Below, piece after piece: positions 42,361-50,828 of a stretch of 64,000 nt of DNA; the stretch's first letter is position 1, and each line of letters opens with the position of its first letter. Origin of the DNA: Alteribacter populi (lineage in GTDB: Bacteria; Bacillota; Bacilli; Bacillales; Salisediminibacteriaceae); NCBI RefSeq assembly GCF_002352765.1, contig NZ_KZ293963.1, positions 270,368 to 334,367 of the forward strand. The letters run 5' to 3'. Under the pieces are notes generated by a model. The model was given only the letters and a program-made list of their open reading frames with translations. It had not been told where the DNA came from and searched no databases. A program made the position numbers and the translations under genes.

Positions 42361-43116
42361 ATGGAAGTGAATGTAAAACAAAAGAAAGAGGTGTTTTTGA
42401 AGGACGGGGAGCTGAAGCGATTAATTGCAGAAGCGCAAGACGGGAGTCAACAAGCTAGAGATCGAATTGTCAATCATAATACCCGCCTCGTCTGGTCGGT
42501 CGTGCAGCGTTTTTTAAACCGCGGATATGAACCAGATGACTTGTTTCAAATCGGTTGTATCGGGCTGATTAAATCAGTGGATAAGTTTGATTTAAATTAC
42601 GATGTGAAATTTTCTACCTATGCGGTTCCGATGATTATCGGAGAGATCCAGCGGTTTTTACGTGATGATGGAACGGTAAAGGTGAGTCGTTCCATTAAAG
42701 AAAGTGCTAACAGAATTCGTAAAATGAAAGAAGAGCTTACAAAAACATTAGGACGAGTCCCTACTGTAAACGAAATAGCCAAGAGTCTGGACATGACTCC
42801 GGAAGATGTCGTATTTGCCCAAGAAGCGAGCCGTAATCTCTCGTCGATTCATGAAACGGTATATGAAAATGATGGAGATCCTATTACTCTGCTTGATCAA
42901 ATCTCTGACCAAAATGAAGGCAAATGGTTTGATAAGATTGCTCTGAAGGACGTGATTCAAAAGCTAGAGGAAAGAGAAAGATTGATTGTTTACTTGAGGT
43001 ATTACAAAGATCAGACGCAGTCAGAAGTAGCAGAACGGCTCGGGATTTCACAAGTGCAAGTCTCTCGGCTAGAAAAGAAAATCTTAAAGCAATTAAAAGA
43101 CCAACTGGGGGAGTAA
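42361..43116 (+). CDS. sigF: RNA polymerase sigma factor SigF
   Basis: A 251-residue sigma-70-family factor, the first forespore-specific one. Region 2: RLVWSVVQRFLNRGYEPDDL, then IGLIKSVDKFDL and STYAVPMIIGEIQRFL. Region 3: LTKTLGRVPTVNEIA. Region 4: QSEVAERLGISQVQVSRLEK. ATG 42361 is chosen because AGGGG is seven bases away; ATG 42355 is only one base from that site. It controls dacF here (see its promoter) and spoIIR, sigG and others elsewhere. Confidence 0.96.
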   Translation: MEVNVKQKKEVFLKDGELKRLIAEAQDGSQQARDRIVNHNTRLVWSVVQRFLNRGYEPDDLFQIGCIGLIKSVDKFDLNYDVKFSTYAVPMIIGEIQRFLRDDGTVKVSRSIKESANRIRKMKEELTKTLGRVPTVNEIAKSLDMTPEDVVFAQEASRNLSSIHETVYENDGDPITLLDQISDQNEGKWFDKIALKDVIQKLEERERLIVYLRYYKDQTQSEVAERLGISQVQVSRLEKKILKQLKDQLGE

Positions 43117-43134
43117 CCTCAGTTGGTTTTTTTT
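43101..43134 (+). terminator. Terminator of the spoIIA operon
   Basis: CCAACTG (43101-43107) pairs with CAGTTGG (43120-43126) followed by eight T residues; the sigF stop codon lies in the loop. Confidence 0.9.
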
Positions 43135-43172
43135 GGCGTTGGCTTTATCGTAACCCTTCTTATTTAGGGGGG

Positions 43173-43607
43173 TGCTGAATAAATCAAGAACCCAAATACA
43201 AAGGGTGCCGCTTCCATGGTTTCGCTTTCCGCAGGCAACGCTTCAGCCTCCTCATTCGCGAAAGGCATGCTCATTGCGGGGTCTTCTACTGCTCCTGCGG
43301 TTCCTCGTCGCAAGAAGACCATTGTTGCTTTTCCTGAGGGAGTCTCCGCCATTGCAGCAGCACTCCTTAGCAATTCCCATGTGTACCTCAAAATCAGGTG
43401 CAAGGTTTTTGGTAAAGGCTGTATTCGTAAAGTTTGTTGCTTTTTGATCGTTTTTTCCAAGTGTCACGCTATGCGTGACAGGGCAAGCGTGCGCTTGCCT
43501 AACGCTCAAAAATCAAATAGCAAAAAGAGAGGTATTTCCTTGCAGATTCTCTTACATGAGAAAGAGTATACTCTCTTGCCACACAAGCGTAGGTTATTTA
43601 TTCAGTA
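43173..43607. mobile_element. MITE-like element with terminal inverted repeats, copy 2 (enlarged)
   Basis: TGCTGAATAA (43173-43182) and TTATTCAGTA (43598-43607) bound a 435-bp element, the reverse complement of the 28221-28535 element but about 107 bases longer because a family D repeat sits inside it (43412-43518). The core G repeat is at 43205-43365. No coding potential is conserved with copy 1. It separates sigF from the spoVA operon. Confidence 0.7.
43412..43518. repeat. Hairpin-cassette repeat (family D), nested in the MITE-like element
   Basis: Contains GTCACGC/GCGTGAC (43463-43479) and GGCAAGCG/CGCTTGCC (43482-43499) between the family D arms. The flanking halves line up with the uninterrupted element at 28221-28535, so this is an insertion relative to that copy. 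Confidence 0.65.
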
Positions 43608-43670
43608 GCCTCTATTTAACTTACTTACGTGCCACCCCCTCGGCTTTATCATCAATTATTCACTGAATCA

Positions 43671-43701
43671 GGAATGATCATTGTCTTTTCGTCTCATACT
43701 A
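43671..43701 (+). promoter_or_regulatory. SigG promoter of the spoVA operon
   Basis: CATACTA (43695-43701) is an exact SigG -10 element. GGAATG (43671-43676), 18 bases upstream, matches the TGAATA -35 at four of six positions. spoVA is a SigG operon in B. subtilis. Confidence 0.75.
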
Positions 43702-43742
43702 AGGGGAGAAAAATAGGTAAGTCTTAGCAGGGAGGCGACTTT

Positions 43743-44360
43743 ATGGAAGAACGGATGTATCTTCGATTAAAAGCACGGGTGAAAGTTCGTCATCCTCAAA
43801 CGCTTGTCCTTAAAGATGTCGCACAAATTATTGCCCCGGAAGAGTGGATAAACGACCTGAACCAGCTCCCTGTTGTTGGAAAAAAGCATGCAAATAGCCC
43901 GATCGTTCTTGAAGCCATGAGTATTGTATCATTAATTGCTAAAAAGTACCCAGATGCAGATGTTCAAGTTGTGGGTCCGGTTCAGACAGTCGTATGGCAT
44001 GATATCAAAAAACAACCAATGAAACCTCTTTTGTTTTCACTCGTTTGGTTTTTATTATTTATAGGATCAGCTCTGGCGATCATGAACTTCCATGAGGACG
44101 TCAGTATGCTAGGCGTTCATCAAAAACTTTACAAAGTCATTACCGGTGTGACCGTTGAACATCCACTATGGTTACAAATTCCCTATTCTTTCGGATTGGG
44201 GATGGGGATGATTCTGTTTTTTAATCATCTATTTCAAAAACGAATAAATAATGAGCCGAGCCCATTAGAAATGGAGATGTTTAATTACCAAGATAATATT
44301 GACCGGTATGTGGCGTTAAATCATCGATCAGAAAAAGGAAATGACGAGGAACATGATTGA
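43743..44360 (+). CDS. spoVAA: Stage V sporulation protein AA
   Basis: A 205-residue protein: a soluble N-terminal half (1-95, RLKARVKVRHPQTLVLKDVA) followed by two transmembrane segments (about 98-120 and 140-165) and a short tail. It is one of seven SpoVA proteins in the forespore inner membrane that move Ca-dipicolinic acid into the developing spore and release it at germination. GGGAGG precedes ATG. Overlaps spoVAB slightly, as usual. Confidence 0.95.
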   Translation: MEERMYLRLKARVKVRHPQTLVLKDVAQIIAPEEWINDLNQLPVVGKKHANSPIVLEAMSIVSLIAKKYPDADVQVVGPVQTVVWHDIKKQPMKPLLFSLVWFLLFIGSALAIMNFHEDVSMLGVHQKLYKVITGVTVEHPLWLQIPYSFGLGMGMILFFNHLFQKRINNEPSPLEMEMFNYQDNIDRYVALNHRSEKGNDEEHD

Positions 44361-44775
44361 TTTTGCAATGACGGTGATGATTGGGTTCGCGGGTGGGATT
44401 GCGGTTGGAAGTGGTTTTGTTGCTTTTTTAACTGTCCTTGGGATAATTCCCCGACTTGCCCAATTAAGTAGTACCAGTCGACTAATAACAAAATATGAAA
44501 GTGCTGTCATTTTAGGTGCTCTTGCGGGTGCTTGGATGAGCTTAGGGAGTCCAATGTTTACGATTACGAAGTTGGTCGCTATCCCAGTAGGACTAGCAGC
44601 GGGCATTTTTGTTGGACTCTTGGCAGCTGCATTAACAGAAGTGCTTAATGTATTTCCGATACTCGCGAAAAGAGTTGGAGTAGATGAAAGAATCACCTGG
44701 CTCTTGTTTGCGATCGTACTAGGTAAAATAACCGGGTCGTTGTTCCACTGGTTGTATTTTTCTCCATTGAGGTGA
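44353..44775 (+). CDS. spoVAB: Stage V sporulation protein AB
   Basis: A 140-residue integral membrane protein with about four hydrophobic segments (FAMTVMIGFAGGIAVGSGFV, FLTVLGIIPRLAQL, AGAWMSLGSPMF, then RITWLLFAIVLGK). It belongs to the dipicolinic acid transport complex. The start is taken at ATG 44353 by family length (B. subtilis 141); ATG 44341 would add MTRN. It overlaps spoVAA by eight bases. Confidence 0.93.
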   Translation: MIDFAMTVMIGFAGGIAVGSGFVAFLTVLGIIPRLAQLSSTSRLITKYESAVILGALAGAWMSLGSPMFTITKLVAIPVGLAAGIFVGLLAAALTEVLNVFPILAKRVGVDERITWLLFAIVLGKITGSLFHWLYFSPLR

Positions 44776-44780
44776 ATCAA

Positions 44781-45245
44781 ATGAAATCCGTTGAACAAAG
44801 CAGAAAGGATCGATTTGCAGAAAGAAGCAAACAAATTGTAGCTAAACCGAAATGGATAAAAAACGCTCTCATTGCTTTCGTTACAGGGGGACTTATCGCG
44901 ATCTTGGGACAACTGCTTTTTAATCGTTATATTGATTGGTTTGATCTGACTGAAAAAGAAGCGGTAAATCCTGTATTAGCTACGTTTATTTTCGTCGCTT
45001 GTTTATTAACCGGGTTAGGTGTATACGATCGTTTGTCTGAAAAAGGAGGAGCTGGACTTATTGTGCCGATTACAGGATTTGCGAACTCGGTTACAAGTAG
45101 TGCAATGGAATCTCGTGCTGAAGGGATTGTGTATGGGGTCTCAGGAAATATGTTTCGAGTAGCGGGGGCTGTTCTTATATTTGGAGTTGTTTCAGCTTAT
45201 CTCGTCTCCTTCATTCGACTATTGGTAGAAACGCTCATTAATTGA
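44781..45245 (+). CDS. spoVAC: Stage V sporulation protein AC
   Basis: A 154-residue membrane protein, the proposed mechanosensitive channel part of the SpoVA complex. A basic N-terminal arm (1-35) is followed by GGLIAILGQLLFNRYIDWF, TFIFVACLLTGLGVYDRLSE, GAGLIVPITGFANSVTSSAM and a last membrane helix. ATG 44781 follows GAGGTGA. A second copy (60675-61151) is encoded 16 kb downstream and shares the same signatures. Confidence 0.95.
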   Translation: MKSVEQSRKDRFAERSKQIVAKPKWIKNALIAFVTGGLIAILGQLLFNRYIDWFDLTEKEAVNPVLATFIFVACLLTGLGVYDRLSEKGGAGLIVPITGFANSVTSSAMESRAEGIVYGVSGNMFRVAGAVLIFGVVSAYLVSFIRLLVETLIN

Positions 45246-45258
45246 TGGGGGAATTATC

Positions 45259-46275
45259 GTGAAAAATCTTCGACAAACATGGGTCCTTAATCATCCGGTA
45301 TACGTGGAAGGGACGGCCTGTGTATCAGGACCAAAAGAGAAAGAAGGACCAGTTGGCCATTACCTAGATAAATCATTTGATAACCTGTACTGCGGTGAAA
45401 GCACGTGGGAAAAAGCAGAAAGGGCACTGATGAAAGAAGCTGTTGATCTTTGTCTAAAGAAAAAAGGGTGTCCTGAAGAGGAAGTTGACTTTTTTATTGC
45501 TGGTGATCTGCTTAATCAAAATGTTACTAGTAACTACACAGCAAGAAATTACGCTTGGCCTTATCTCGGGGTATTTAGTGCATGCGCTACCTCCATGGAA
45601 GGTGTAGCACTGATCGCATTGTTTGTAAGTTTCGGGATGATAAAACGCGGACTAACTGCTGTAAGCAGTCATTACGGAGCCGTTGAAAGGCAATTCAGAT
45701 TGCCGCTAGAGCATGTAAAACAAAAGCCTACGACAGCGATGAGGACAGTTACGGGAGCAGGTGCTATGCTCATTTCCACTAAAGAAAGCCCAATTTCTAT
45801 ACGTTCCTTAACGATTGGGAAGGTGATTGACTGGGAGATGAAAAATCCTTTGGACATGGGACAAGCGATGGCTCCAGCCGCTTTTGATACCTTTAAAAAA
45901 CATTTAAAAGAAACGGGCAAAACAGAAAAAGATTATGATTTGATCATCACCGGGGACTTAAGTATGTATGGTTCTCGCCAATTTCTTGCCATGTGTGAAG
46001 AAGAAGGTCTTTTTATCACAGATAAATATTTAGATGGGGGGAATACGATTTATGGCTATCATCCATTAGGAATTGCGGGTGGAAGCGGAGCAGGCTGTAG
46101 CGCATTAGTGCTCTATGGATATGTGTTTCACAAAATGAAAAGTGAACATTGGAAAAAAGTGCTGTGTATTGCGACAGGTGCTCTGTTTAATCCTTTAACA
46201 GTGCGACAAAAAGATACTATCCCATGTATAGCTCACGCGGTGGAGTTTGAACTCGACCCGAGTGTGGAGGCGTAA
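45259..46275 (+). CDS. spoVAD: Stage V sporulation protein AD
   Basis: A 338-residue thiolase-fold protein on the outer face of the forespore inner membrane that binds Ca-dipicolinic acid. Typical blocks: DNLYCGESTWEKAE, CATSMEGVALIALF, GSGAGCSALVLYG and ATGALFNPLTVRQ. The thiolase catalytic residues are not kept as an enzyme would need. GTG 45259 follows GGGGGAATT. Paralogue at 61155-62174. Confidence 0.95.
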   Translation: MKNLRQTWVLNHPVYVEGTACVSGPKEKEGPVGHYLDKSFDNLYCGESTWEKAERALMKEAVDLCLKKKGCPEEEVDFFIAGDLLNQNVTSNYTARNYAWPYLGVFSACATSMEGVALIALFVSFGMIKRGLTAVSSHYGAVERQFRLPLEHVKQKPTTAMRTVTGAGAMLISTKESPISIRSLTIGKVIDWEMKNPLDMGQAMAPAAFDTFKKHLKETGKTEKDYDLIITGDLSMYGSRQFLAMCEEEGLFITDKYLDGGNTIYGYHPLGIAGGSGAGCSALVLYGYVFHKMKSEHWKKVLCIATGALFNPLTVRQKDTIPCIAHAVEFELDPSVEA

Positions 46276-46277
46276 TA

Positions 46278-46628
46278 ATGGAATATTTACAAGCTTTTGT
46301 GGTGGGTGGATTATTTTGTCTAATTGGTCAATTGTTTATGGATTTTGGGAAGTGGTCACCTGCTCATATAATGGGGGGATTCGTTGTAGCTGGAGCTCTG
46401 TTAGATGGGTTTCATCTTTATGATCGGTTAATTGACTTTGCAGGAATGGGTGCCCTTATTCCCATCTCTAGCTTCGGTCATTTTCTTGTTCATGGTGCTA
46501 TGACAGAAGCTCATCGATATGGTTTCCTAGGGATCGGTATGGGGATATTTGAAGTAACTTCTGCCGGTGTATCTACAGCGATTCTATTTGGGTTTTTATT
46601 TGCACTCATCTTTAAGCCAAAGGGGTGA
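46278..46628 (+). CDS. spoVAE: Stage V sporulation protein AE (AEb)
   Basis: A 116-residue protein with three to four hydrophobic segments (FVVGGLFCLIGQLFMDFG, AHIMGGFVVAGALLDGFHLY, GALIPISSFGHFLVHGAM, then FEVTSAGVSTAILFGFLF). It is homologous to SpoVAC and completes the membrane channel. The gap to spoVAD is two bases. Paralogue at 62171-62524. Confidence 0.94.
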   Translation: MEYLQAFVVGGLFCLIGQLFMDFGKWSPAHIMGGFVVAGALLDGFHLYDRLIDFAGMGALIPISSFGHFLVHGAMTEAHRYGFLGIGMGIFEVTSAGVSTAILFGFLFALIFKPKG

Positions 46629-46632
46629 AAGC

Positions 46633-47217
46633 ATGATTTCAAAAAAACGGGTTATATTAATTACCGATGGAGATGCTTCCGCACGGGAGGCAGTGATAAC
46701 AGCCGCTCAGCAATTAGGGTGTTTTTGTATATCCAAATCAGGTGGGAACCCAAGCCCTTTAAGTGGGGAATCCCTCATCCAACTCATCTTAGAAAGCCCT
46801 TATGACCCTGTTCTTGTTCTTTTTGATGACTGTGGATATCCCGAAGAGGGTCCGGGTGAGAAGGCGTTGATGACTGTATGTAAGCATCCTGAAATAGAAT
46901 TGTTAGGTGCTCTAGCTGTAGCATCGCAATCATTTTCCCATGAGTGGACAAAAGTTCATTTTTCTATTGATCGTAACGGAGAATTAACGGAGTTTGGGGT
47001 TGATAAAGACGGAATTATCGATTCGGAAGTGGGACGGATTCGAGGGGATACGGTTTATGTATTGGACCAACTCCCGATTCCAATCGTGATGGGTATAGGG
47101 GACTTAGGAAAAATGGGAGGACGTGATGAAGCGAAGAAGGGAGCGCCCATAACGACACAGGCGATCCGGATGATACTAGAAAGGAGCGGACATTATGACG
47201 GAACGGCATCACGATGA
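46633..47217 (+). CDS. spoVAEA: Stage V sporulation protein AEa
   Basis: A 194-residue soluble protein (LITDGDASAREAVITAAQ, VLVLFDDCGYPEEGPGE, IPIVMGIGDLGKMGGRDEA). It is located at the inner membrane through partners; its exact role in dipicolinic acid movement is undefined. ATG 46633 is chosen because AGGGGTGA precedes it; an in-frame ATG 66 bases upstream lies inside spoVAE. It overlaps spoVAF by 23 bases. No paralogue is found in the second cluster. Confidence 0.92.
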   Translation: MISKKRVILITDGDASAREAVITAAQQLGCFCISKSGGNPSPLSGESLIQLILESPYDPVLVLFDDCGYPEEGPGEKALMTVCKHPEIELLGALAVASQSFSHEWTKVHFSIDRNGELTEFGVDKDGIIDSEVGRIRGDTVYVLDQLPIPIVMGIGDLGKMGGRDEAKKGAPITTQAIRMILERSGHYDGTASR

Positions 47218-48682
47218 GACGAAAGAAGACCATCCATTTTCTTTTGATATAAAAGAAAATGAAAGAAGAATCAAAGAGCGTGTAGGAATTGGTGAGAGCT
47301 TTGATGTAGGTGTTCGTAAACTACATATTTTAGATAAAGAAGTACAATTTTATTTTGTGAACGGTTTATGTGACATACAATATATTATTGAATTACTAAA
47401 AGAATTAATGTTTATTGACGTGACTGAGCGAAAAAAAAGAAACGCACGAGAACAAATTGAAAATCATCTCACACACGTGCAGGTTGAATATGTCGATAAT
47501 CTAGATGACGCTATTAGCGAAATGCTTTCCGGACTTATTTTTATTCTTATTGAGGGAGAAAAAGAAGCTATTGTAATAGATGTCCGGCAATATCCAGGAA
47601 GAGGACCTGAGGAACCGGACACTGAACGTGTAGTGCGGGGGAGCCGGGATGGATATACAGAGAATATTATTGAAAACACGGCGCTAACAAGACGCAGAAT
47701 CCGTGATGAGCGATTGCGAAATGAGATATTGCGAGTCGGGCGTCGCTCGAAAACAGACATTAGTCTCACCTACATTGAAGGTGTAGTAGATAAGAATCTC
47801 GTCTCTGTTATTCGCAAAGAGCTCGAAAATATTGATATTGATAGTTTGACAATGGCAGATAAAGTGGTAGAAGAGTTTATCGTTAAACAAGGGAATAACC
47901 CTTTTCCTCTTGTACGATACACAGAAAGGCCTGACGTAGCTGCGACCCATATATTAGAAGGTCATGTGGCCGTTATTGTAGATGCTTCTCCGAGCGTGAT
48001 GATATTTCCGACGACATTCTTTCATCATGTCCAGCACGCGGAAGAATACCGGCAAGCTCCAGCAATCGGGACGTTCTTAAGGTGGGTAAGGTTTGCGGGA
48101 ATCTTATTTTCCCTGTTTATTTTACCCCTTTGGCTTCTGTTAGTTATTGAGCCTACTTTACTGCCCGAACATTTGGATTTTATCGGACCTGAAGACACTA
48201 CGAATGTTCCCGTCTTCCTGCAAATCGTATTAGCAGAACTCGGGATCGAACTGCTGAGGATGGCTGCTATTCATACTCCTTCTCCATTAGCGACGGCACT
48301 TGGTTTAGTAGCCGCCTTACTTATTGGAGAAATCGCAATAGAAGTTGGATTGTTTGTTCCAGAGGTCATTCTTTACGTCGCAGTTGGTGCGATTGGCATG
48401 TTTGCGACGCCGAGCTATGAAATGAGTATAGCTCTACGAATATTGCGGCTGGCTCTGATTGTCTCAGTCGTTCTACTTAAAGTTCAAGGGTTTATGTTGG
48501 CAACAACTGTGTTTATTCTGATGTTAGCTTCGATAAAATCATTAAATGTTCCGTATCTATGGCCGTTTATCCCGTTCTATCCAAAAGCGATGTATGACGT
48601 TCTTATTCGTCAAGCTATTCCAGTTAAGCGAAGACGACCAAGCGTGGTTCATCCGCAAAATGTATTCAAACAGTCTAAGTAA
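47195..48682 (+). CDS. spoVAF: Stage V sporulation protein AF (GerA family)
   Basis: A 495-residue protein of the GerAA/SpoVAF family: a soluble N-terminal half (1-285) with two alternating domains and a C-terminal membrane half of five to six segments (about 290-470; VRFAGILFSLFILPLWLLL, LGLVAALLIGEIAIEVGLFV). It interacts with YqhR-type proteins and modulates germination. The C-terminal tail is basic. Last gene of the operon, ending 30 bases before a terminator. Confidence 0.95.
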   Translation: MTERHHDETKEDHPFSFDIKENERRIKERVGIGESFDVGVRKLHILDKEVQFYFVNGLCDIQYIIELLKELMFIDVTERKKRNAREQIENHLTHVQVEYVDNLDDAISEMLSGLIFILIEGEKEAIVIDVRQYPGRGPEEPDTERVVRGSRDGYTENIIENTALTRRRIRDERLRNEILRVGRRSKTDISLTYIEGVVDKNLVSVIRKELENIDIDSLTMADKVVEEFIVKQGNNPFPLVRYTERPDVAATHILEGHVAVIVDASPSVMIFPTTFFHHVQHAEEYRQAPAIGTFLRWVRFAGILFSLFILPLWLLLVIEPTLLPEHLDFIGPEDTTNVPVFLQIVLAELGIELLRMAAIHTPSPLATALGLVAALLIGEIAIEVGLFVPEVILYVAVGAIGMFATPSYEMSIALRILRLALIVSVVLLKVQGFMLATTVFILMLASIKSLNVPYLWPFIPFYPKAMYDVLIRQAIPVKRRRPSVVHPQNVFKQSK

Positions 48683-48687
48683 ACCGA

Positions 48688-48715
48688 GAAAAGGCTTGAA
48701 GCCTTTTCTTTTTTA
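48688..48715 (+). terminator. Terminator of the spoVA operon
   Basis: AAAAGGCTTGAAGCCTTTT with a following T-run. The loop contains TTGAAG, which is also the -35 of the following promoter. Confidence 0.85.
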
Positions 48716-48724
48716 TGTTATATT
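48696..48724 (+). promoter_or_regulatory. Promoter of the lysA leader
   Basis: TTGAAG (48696-48701), a 17-base spacer and TATATT (48719-48724) form a SigA-type promoter about 35 bases before the lysine aptamer. The -35 lies in the spoVA terminator hairpin. Confidence 0.6.
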
Positions 48725-48755
48725 TTTTTCTAACTGAATAGCTCTCATGAAAGTC

Positions 48756-48930
48756 ATGAGATAGAGGAGCAAAGAGAATCAGTAGCCTGTCTGAGTGTTG
48801 GAGCACGGGGAAGCTAGGTGAAAGGTCAATTTGCCGAAGGAAGTACACTAGCTCCAAGTGGGTCTTTCTGGGGTATTGCTTAATAAGTAATACACTGTCA
48901 CTACGTATGTAGTGGAGCACTATCCGATTG
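48756..48930 (+). ncRNA. Lysine riboswitch (L box)
   Basis: The five-way lysine aptamer is complete: GATAGAGGAGC at the 5' side, TTGGAGCACGGGGAAGCTAG, GGTGAAAGGTC, TTGCCGAAGG, CTGGGG, ACACTGTCA and TGGAGCACTATC at the 3' side. P1 pairs GATAG (48760-48764) with CTATC (48921-48925). It senses lysine and controls lysA by termination. Confidence 0.93.
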
Positions 48931-48958
48931 ATGAAGGGTTGATTATAACCGTTCTAGG

Positions 48959-48993
48959 GTAATTGGTGCTGCTTGTATCGATTACCTTTTTTG
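48959..48993 (+). terminator. Attenuator of the lysine riboswitch
   Basis: GGTAATTG pairs with CGATTACC followed by six T residues, about 30 bases after the aptamer. Confidence 0.8.
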
Positions 48994-48999
48994 TTTAGG

Positions 49000-49290
49000 C
49001 TCTTTACTATTGGGTTTTTTGATCGTTAGGCAAGCGAATGCTTGCCTTCAAAAAGTAACAAACTAAAAACGCCTTTGTTTAAATCGAAGGAGCGAAAGGC
49101 GGCGACTCCAGCGGGAAAAGCAACAATGTTCTTCTTGCGACGAGGAACCGCAGGAGCAGCTGAAGACCCCGCAGTGAGCGTGGGTTTGCGAACGAGGAGG
49201 CTGAAGCGTTGCCCGCGGAAAGCGTCCGCCTGTAGCGGATTTGAGCGATAATTTGATCAAAAAGCAACAATCTTTTAGAAAAGAGCTAAA
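49000..49290. repeat. Composite repeat: family D arms enclosing core G, in the lysA leader
   Basis: The left part has the GGCAAGC/GCTTGCC hairpin (49029-49046) and AGTAACAAACTAAAAACG; the core G sequence is at 49085-49245; the right part is GATCAAAAAGCAACAATCTTTT. It lies between the lysine riboswitch terminator and the lysA start, so every lysA transcript carries it. Confidence 0.7.
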
Positions 49291-49343
49291 AGTTAAAATC
49301 AACGCTTCATCTTTCGAGACCTAATGGTTGAGGAGAGAAAAAT

Positions 49344-50684
49344 ATGAATACAAAAAATCATCGGATTAATAGTGAAGGTCACCTGGAAATTGCAGGGGTG
49401 AATACGACCCTTTTAGCAGAAAAATACGGTACACCTTTGTTTGTCTATGACGTTCAAGACATTTGTGAACGAGCTAAAGCTTTTCAACAGGCCTTTGAAG
49501 AAGAACAAGTGAGATACCAGGTTGCCTACGCAAGTAAAGCTTTTAGTTGTATTGCCATTGTCCAGCTTATGGATGAACTTGGGTTAAGTTTAGATGTCGT
49601 TTCAGGCGGGGAGCTTTATACAGCTTTGCAAGCAGGTTTCCCTGTTGAACGAATTCATTTTCACGGCAATAATAAATCTCCTGACGAAATTGAAATGGCA
49701 GTAAAAGCAGGGGTTGGTTGTTTTGTCGTCGATAATTTCCACGAACTCACATGGCTTATGGCGATTACGCAAAGTCTTGAGACAAAAATGAATGTATTAT
49801 TGCGGATCACACCAGGTGTAGAAGCTCATACTCATGAATACATTAGTACCGGACAGGAAGATTCCAAATTTGGATTTGACATATCAAGTGGACAGGCTGA
49901 AAAAGCAATCCAACAAGTAGTCAGTGATGAACGGTTACATCTTCTAGGCTTTCATTGTCACATCGGTTCACAAATTTTTGAAACGGACGGCTTCGTTTCT
50001 GCAGTAGATGAAATTTTTCAACATCTTGTTGAGTGGCGGGACACTACTGGATATTGCCCAGAGGTTTTAAATTTAGGTGGGGGTTTTGGGATCCGATACA
50101 GTAAAGGTGATGAACCATTGCCGTTAGGTGATTACGTCAAGGCAATGATTGAAGCTGTAAAAAATCATACCGAACGTCATAGCTTTTCAATTCCGGAGAT
50201 TTGGATTGAGCCAGGGAGGGCGTTAGTCGGTGAAGCAGGAACGACCCTTTATACTGTTGGAGCAAGAAAGTCGATCCCCGGTGTCCGGGATTATGTTTCG
50301 GTTGACGGAGGGATGACTGATAATATAAGACCTGCTCTTTACCAGGCGAAGTACGAAGCTGTTGTTGCCAATAAAGGAGATGCCCCGACCACGGATACGG
50401 TGTCTATCGCTGGAAAATGTTGTGAGTCTGGGGATATGCTTATTTGGGACTTGAAGGTTCCTTTCATTGAGCAGGGGGACTTGCTCGCAGTTAAGTCAAC
50501 AGGTGCTTACGGCTATTCAATGGCTAATAACTACAATCGAATACAACGTCCAGCTGTTGTCTTTCTACAAGATAATCAAGATTATTGTGTTATTGAAAGA
50601 GAAACCTATCAGCAAATGACACAATTAGACCGACCATGGAATCGAAACGGGAAAAAGACAGAGGTACTAGTGAAATCTAGCTAA
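49344..50684 (+). CDS. lysA: Diaminopimelate decarboxylase LysA
   Basis: A 446-residue PLP-dependent fold-III enzyme catalysing the last step of lysine synthesis, meso-diaminopimelate to lysine. The PLP lysine is Lys65 in AYASKAFS. HFHGNNKS, LGGGFGIRY (phosphate-binding Gly-rich loop), EPGRALVGEAG and CESGDML are intact. GAGGAGAG precedes ATG 49344. It is monocistronic under the lysine riboswitch. The length is close to that of B. subtilis LysA (441). Confidence 0.96.
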   Translation: MNTKNHRINSEGHLEIAGVNTTLLAEKYGTPLFVYDVQDICERAKAFQQAFEEEQVRYQVAYASKAFSCIAIVQLMDELGLSLDVVSGGELYTALQAGFPVERIHFHGNNKSPDEIEMAVKAGVGCFVVDNFHELTWLMAITQSLETKMNVLLRITPGVEAHTHEYISTGQEDSKFGFDISSGQAEKAIQQVVSDERLHLLGFHCHIGSQIFETDGFVSAVDEIFQHLVEWRDTTGYCPEVLNLGGGFGIRYSKGDEPLPLGDYVKAMIEAVKNHTERHSFSIPEIWIEPGRALVGEAGTTLYTVGARKSIPGVRDYVSVDGGMTDNIRPALYQAKYEAVVANKGDAPTTDTVSIAGKCCESGDMLIWDLKVPFIEQGDLLAVKSTGAYGYSMANNYNRIQRPAVVFLQDNQDYCVIERETYQQMTQLDRPWNRNGKKTEVLVKSS

Positions 50685-50828
50685 TTATTCTCTTTAATGA
50701 GTGGTTTTTTCTTTGGACACCATGCATCTTCGTTTTTGTTTCCAGTGTTTTTGTAGTAAACTAATAAAGTAAGCTACATATAGAGCACATATAGGTTACG
50801 CATTTTTAGAGTAGAGAGGAAGATGACA

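Noticed and set aside
43164..43666. Five overlapping frames on both strands at 43164-43666
   Set aside because: They lie in the TIR element and its nested repeat; the same sequence in the twin copy at 28221-28535 has different stops and frames, so coding is unlikely.
49042..49302. Frames at 49042-49302 on both strands
   Set aside because: They fall in the composite repeat in the lysA leader, with no coding signal kept between copies.
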